From positions 1-9,010 of the forward strand of contig CAJOPM010000099.1 of the NCBI GenBank assembly GCA_905236225.1: DNA of 9,010 nt, written 5' to 3'. A program made the translations under genes and the position numbers. Below are positions 7,315 to 9,010 of the stretch, one piece after another; positions within the stretch are counted from its first letter, which is position 1, and each line of letters begins with the position of its first letter. Origin of the DNA: an uncultured Eubacterium sp. GTDB lineage: Bacteria; Bacillota; Clostridia; Lachnospirales; Lachnospiraceae. Below the pieces are notes generated by a model. It was given only the letters and a program-made list of their open reading frames with translations. It ran no database searches and was not told where the DNA came from.

Positions 7315-7343
7315 ATCATACATTTTTTAGGACGAAAGAACAA
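7315..7343 (-). promoter_or_regulatory. Sigma-70 promoter of the broken ATPase gene
   Basis: On the minus strand, TTGTTC (7343-7338), a 17-base spacer and TATGAT (7320-7315) form a good vegetative promoter. The expected start near 7308 is only a few bases ahead of the GGAGG at 7305-7301, so the leader would be very short. The palindrome TACATGTA (7308-7315) overlaps the start point. Confidence 0.6.
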
Positions 7344-7401
7344 GCCATTCTACATTTTTACATACGAACTTTTATGCAAACGTTACATTTTTATAAACGA
7401 A
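7320..7401 (-). promoter_or_regulatory. Three phased 17-bp boxes over and upstream of the ATPase promoter (likely operator)
   Basis: On the minus strand the boxes are TTCGTCCTAAAAAATGT (7336-7320), TTCGTATGTAAAAATGT (7368-7352) and TTCGTTTATAAAAATGT (7401-7385), giving consensus TTCGTNNNWAAAAATGT. Starts are 32 and 33 bp apart, close to three helical turns, so all boxes face one side of the DNA. The first fills the spacer between the -35 and -10 hexamers. The arrangement suits cooperative repressor binding, perhaps autoregulation. Confidence 0.5.
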
Positions 7402-7663
7402 ATAAGTCGTTTAACCAACCACTTTGTACCAGTCAAAATTTAACTGCCCGTTTACATGAAATTTTTGCGGATATCCACGATTTTTTCATGGATAATAATA
7501 GACCAGTACGAATCTGGAAAACTATACCTTTTCCAGAGACAAGGAATATCTCCACGAGATTGGAGATATGTGGGACGCCTTCAATGAAGCAAATGGAATA
7601 TCCGTTGCTGTTTAACGGGTAAACCGAGGTAAACCACTTTTATCAAAAAAGAAAAATCTTAGT
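7402..7663. other. Gene-poor stretch with coding scraps
   Basis: No intact gene, promoter or RNA gene is evident here. It begins with a short inverted repeat AAACGA/TCGTTT (7396-7413) overlapping the third operator-like box. Plus-strand frames around 7440-7615 look coding in places but are broken by stops and frame changes. One scrap is listed separately at 7502-7615. The last 50 bases (7616-7663) are A-rich with nothing recognisable. Confidence 0.4.
7502..7615 (+). pseudogene. Unidentified C-terminal coding scrap
   Basis: A 37-codon stretch, preceded at once by a stop and ending in TAA at 7613-7615, includes the acidic, helix-like segment DKEYLHEIGDMWDAFNEANG. The composition looks like real protein, not random frame, but there is no start codon or ribosome site. 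A different frame just upstream contains LHEIFADIHDFFMDNNRP, which could be the preceding part before a frameshift. I do not recognise the family. It may equally be a chance open stretch. Confidence 0.2.
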
Positions 7664-7676
7664 GCGGAAGATGGGG
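7664..7676 (-). repeat. Duplicate of the tRNA-Leu 3' end (putative att half)
   Basis: TGCGGAAGATGGG is identical to 7864-7876, the 3' end of tRNA-Leu including the discriminator base. It lies exactly 200 bp away in the same orientation. With the flanking TAG/TAA, 15 of 16 bases match. Integrative elements commonly use tRNA 3' ends and leave such a copy at the far junction. Confidence 0.5.
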
Positions 7677-7690
7677 TGAGGTGGAAATAG

Positions 7691-7714
7691 AAAAAGGTCC
7701 GGTGGACCTTTTTT
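7691..7714. terminator. Bidirectional terminator-like hairpin
   Basis: AAAAAGGTCC (7691-7700) pairs perfectly with GGACCTTTTT (7704-7713) across a 3-nt loop, giving U-runs on both strands. An outer pairing GGTGGA (7680-7685) with TCCACC (7714-7719) extends it with a 5-base bulge. No intact gene reads into it from either side, so it may be cargo of the tRNA-flanked segment. Confidence 0.65.
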
Positions 7715-7740
7715 CCACCGAACCGACCGACGAAGACCGC

Positions 7741-7789
7741 CAGGTCGAGGAGACCTTGAACCCATGGGTTCAAGTGACTCCTCGGCCTG
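7741..7789. repeat. 49-bp interrupted palindrome with a 20-bp perfect core
   Basis: The core CTTGAACCCATGGGTTCAAG (7755-7774) is its own reverse complement. A further 12-bp stem (7741-7752 with 7778-7789) encloses it, with one G-T pair and an AC/TGA internal loop. The GGGTTCAAG half matches the T-arm of the adjacent tRNA-Leu (on the minus strand). On the plus strand it is followed by TTATTTT, so it could terminate transcription, or be an element end or protein-binding site. Confidence 0.7.
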
Positions 7790-7860
7790 TTATTTTAGAA
7801 CTAGGTGCATCTATTTATAAATAAAAAAGAACTAAGGCATGCACCTTAGTTCTAAAATAA
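7790..7860. repeat. Inverted repeat overlapping the tRNA terminator
   Basis: TTATTTTAGAACTAGGTGCAT (7790-7810) is complementary to 7839-7860 with one extra base in the right arm. The right arm is also the left side of the tRNA-Leu terminator stem. Three segments (7795-7803, 7828-7837, 7844-7853) can therefore pair in two mutually exclusive ways. Confidence 0.6.
7823..7853 (-). terminator. Terminator of tRNA-Leu
   Basis: On the minus strand AGAACTAAGG (7853-7844), loop TGCATG, then CCTTAGTTCT (7837-7828) is followed by further T residues (7827-7823). It starts 11 bases after the tRNA 3' end and is a strong Rho-independent terminator. Confidence 0.8.
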
Positions 7861-7863
7861 TAA

Positions 7864-7876
7864 TGCGGAAGATGGG
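7864..7876 (-). repeat. tRNA-Leu 3' end, second copy of the 13-bp direct repeat
   Basis: This segment of the tRNA gene is repeated at 7664-7676. The intact tRNA copy would be the original attachment site, with the other copy marking the far end of a 200-bp insertion or its remnant. Confidence 0.5.
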
Positions 7877-7948
7877 ACTTGAACCCACACGTTCGCAATG
7901 AACACAAGATCCTTAGTCTTGCTCGTCTGCCAGTTCCGACACTTCCGC
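7864..7948 (-). tRNA. tRNA-Leu, anticodon AAG
   Basis: This 85-nt class II tRNA has a 7-bp acceptor stem GCGGAAG/CTTCCGC and discriminator A, as expected for leucine. The anticodon stem CAAGA/TCTTG holds the loop CTAAGGA, so the anticodon is AAG. The variable arm has a GTTC/GAAC stem and the T-arm is GTGGG-TTCAAGT-CCCAT. CCA is not encoded. A at position 34 would need deamination to inosine to read CUN codons. A 5-bp hairpin CTCAA/TTGAG lies just before the mature 5' end. A promoter and a terminator flank it, so it is a single-gene unit. Confidence 0.93.
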
Positions 7949-8005
7949 ATCTCAAATATTGAGTTATACTTCTGTCGCAACCCCTCTTACGAAGCCGACT
8001 AGGAT

Positions 8006-8034
8006 ATAATATCAAATATATATACCAATGTCAA
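8006..8034 (-). promoter_or_regulatory. Strong sigma-70 promoter of tRNA-Leu
   Basis: On the minus strand a perfect TTGACA (8034-8029), 17-base spacer and TATTAT (8011-8006) precede the tRNA by about 58 bases. The -35 box overlaps the TGA stop of the mecA-like gene (8033-8031). No terminator is visible between the two genes, so read-through from mecA into the tRNA is possible. Confidence 0.85.
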
Positions 8035-8705
8035 GCATAAATTTGATCAATTCCCATTTCCAAAAATTCAAGTTTTTCAAGTGCATTATCTTTGATAATG
8101 CACTCGCCATGCTCAGTAATAAACGCTTTGCTGATATCATTGCGATCAAGCGCACTAGCATACTCTAATGCAGCTCCGCCAAGAAATCTAAATTCATCAT
8201 TTGTAAAATGCTTCTCTATTATCAAAAAATATTCATCGCTGCTTAACTTATATAAGCTGCTCTTAGCATCAGGTATATTAATCTGTGTGCAATATTCAAC
8301 TACTTGCTTAAGTGATGCAAATTGAAGCGTAATCAAATCTATATTAATATCTTCACCAGCTTGCGGCAGCGACTGTGCCATGCCTTCTTCGAGCATCTGC
8401 GTGTAGTCAGCCATTGCATCATGAAATCTGCGAATCTTCTCTCTGACAGATTCCACAGAATTTCTGCCAGAAATTGTAAGGGATAATCCACGACCGGGAA
8501 GCATTGTAGCCTCTACAGAAAGAGCCGTGGCTCCTTTCATCTTGAAACCCGTCTTTGCCTCAGCATCTTCTAAAATGATTTGCAAGAAATCCTGAGCTTT
8601 GTCTTTGTCACTAATAAGCTCATCGATCTCAAATCCAAGATTATCCATCTCTTCTTCAGTTATAAGGCAGCGCAATGTGCTGTCATTAACCTTAACGAAC
8701 TTCAT
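8031..8705 (-). CDS. mecA: MecA-family adaptor protein for ClpC protease
   Basis: This 224-residue acidic cytoplasmic protein fits the MecA/YpbH family (PF05389) in length and two-domain plan. The N-terminal domain, about 1-82, begins MKFVKVNDSTLRCLIT and contains the EEEMDNLGFEIDEL helix, the region that recruits substrates in Bacillus MecA. A variable acidic linker follows to about 122. The C-terminal domain (123-224), with FASLKQVVEYC and ITEHGECIIKDNALE, corresponds to the part that activates ClpC and hands over the substrate. A GTG at 8714 is in frame, but it overlaps the ribosome site AAAGGGG. ATG 8705 has that site eight bases upstream and is chosen. It is monocistronic by spacing, with its own promoter and the tRNA promoter embedded in its stop. 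Its targets in this organism are not known, since ComK is specific to Bacillus. Confidence 0.87.
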   Translation of the reverse strand: MKFVKVNDSTLRCLITEEEMDNLGFEIDELISDKDKAQDFLQIILEDAEAKTGFKMKGATALSVEATMLPGRGLSLTISGRNSVESVREKIRRFHDAMADYTQMLEEGMAQSLPQAGEDINIDLITLQFASLKQVVEYCTQINIPDAKSSLYKLSSDEYFLIIEKHFTNDEFRFLGGAALEYASALDRNDISKAFITEHGECIIKDNALEKLEFLEMGIDQIYA

Positions 8706-8749
8706 ATGCCACACCCCTTTCTAATATGGTATCAATCTGCTGCAATAGC

Positions 8750-8777
8750 AGTATAATAAGCAATTATTATTTTACAA
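8750..8777 (-). promoter_or_regulatory. mecA: Putative promoter of the mecA-like gene
   Basis: On the minus strand TTGTAA (8777-8772), a 16-base spacer and TATACT (8755-8750) lie about 45 bases before the start codon. A small hairpin CTGCT/AGCAG (8738-8752) overlaps the expected start point. Upstream to 8920 the DNA is AT-rich with no gene. Confidence 0.5.
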
Positions 8778-8922
8778 TATATATATCGGTAGCTTAGCAT
8801 CAAACGTAAAATACAGATTCAAAAATCAATTAAATAATTCTTTTATTTCTTTAGATTATTATAACATATATTAGCAGTTCTATATCTTAAATAAGTGTGA
8901 ACATTAAGTAAAATTATTACGC

Positions 8923-8985
8923 CTTTATCTCAGTCGGATAAGACCCCTTCCTCTAAGCGTAGCGTAGGTAGGGGTTATAACAAAC
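8923..8985 (-). mobile_element. IS200/IS605-type right end with terminal hairpin (copy 2)
   Basis: Read on the minus strand, CCCCTACCT (8974-8966) pairs with AGGAAGGGG (8952-8944) with one mismatch, and CCGACTGAG follows (8937-8929). It is homologous to copy 1 at 3592-3654 in opposite orientation. The fifth stem pair is T-A here and C-G in copy 1, a compensatory change. The preceding short reading frame may be the end of tnpB, which would make this the right end of a tnpB-bearing element lying mostly outside the window. Confidence 0.65.
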
Positions 8986-9010
8986 TGGTCTCAGTCGGGG
9001 TTACCCTAAA
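8975..9010 (-). CDS. Possible C-terminal end of a TnpB-like protein (partial)
   Basis: From the window edge, 11 codons read FRVTPTETSLL and then TAA at 8977-8975, directly against the element-end hairpin. Many TnpB proteins end in a short TPVE-like tail just before the right end, and this fits by position and by motif. Eleven residues are too few for a secure call. The CCGACTGAG in the coding part (8998-8990) is repeated after the hairpin. Confidence 0.35.
   Translation of the reverse strand, partial: FRVTPTETSLL

Noticed and set aside
7320..7401. CRISPR array
   Set aside because: There are only three 17-bp units with 4 variable positions, spacers of about 16 bp, and one unit is inside a promoter. 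Operator boxes explain it better.
7278..7622. 114-codon plus-strand frame as an intact gene
   Set aside because: It begins antisense to the ATPase relic, crosses its promoter and boxes, and has no ribosome site or family features. Only a scrap near its end looks coding.
7815..8015. 66-codon minus-strand frame
   Set aside because: It runs through the tRNA-Leu gene and its promoter and terminator, so it is not a protein gene.
8031..8714. GTG start at 8714 for the adaptor gene
   Set aside because: That GTG overlaps the ribosome site, and the family N-terminus begins at the ATG at 8705.

Overview
The window is AT-rich DNA from a low-GC Gram-positive bacterium. The most likely source is a gut or oral member of the Clostridia (Lachnospiraceae or Eubacteriales type). 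Support comes from strong AGGAGG-type ribosome binding sites, a MecA-type adaptor gene, a C_GCAxxG_C_C-family redox protein, an HD/kinase fusion and IS200/IS605-type ends. No 16S rRNA or marker gene allows a firmer placement. Every recognisable gene is on the minus strand.

Region 1 (1-3580, read right to left) is a compact four-gene cassette: alpha/beta hydrolase, stand-alone condensation-domain protein, acyl/peptidyl carrier protein, and an AMP-forming ligase cut by the window edge. Gaps are 11 and 13 bp, and the last pair overlaps by 8 bp. Together they are the parts of a dissected NRPS-like assembly line: the ligase activates an acid and loads it on the carrier, the condensation protein joins it to a nucleophile, and the hydrolase may release or edit the product. 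I infer a small amide or ester, possibly an N-acyl amide.

Region 2 (3592-6828) holds an HD-hydrolase/phosphotransferase fusion, a CynX/NimT-type MFS transporter and a four-cysteine redox protein, in the same orientation and tightly spaced. They may share a transcript with the cassette. A solo IS200/IS605-type hairpin end (3592-3654) sits between the two blocks and touches the stop codon of the HD/kinase gene.

Region 3 (6903-7863) is a decayed, accessory-looking stretch. It contains a terminator, a broken P-loop (AAA_14/DUF4143-type) ATPase gene whose start codon appears to have become ATA, and a good promoter with three helically phased 17-bp boxes. Next comes an unidentified coding scrap, then a GC-richer 200-bp segment of hairpins. 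That segment is bounded by a 13-bp direct repeat of the 3' end of tRNA-Leu, which suggests an old integration scar.

Region 4 (7864-9010) has tRNA-Leu(AAG) with promoter and terminator, a mecA-like adaptor gene with promoter, and at the right edge a second IS200/IS605-type end. Just before that end (on the minus strand) is what may be the last 11 codons of a tnpB gene continuing beyond the window.
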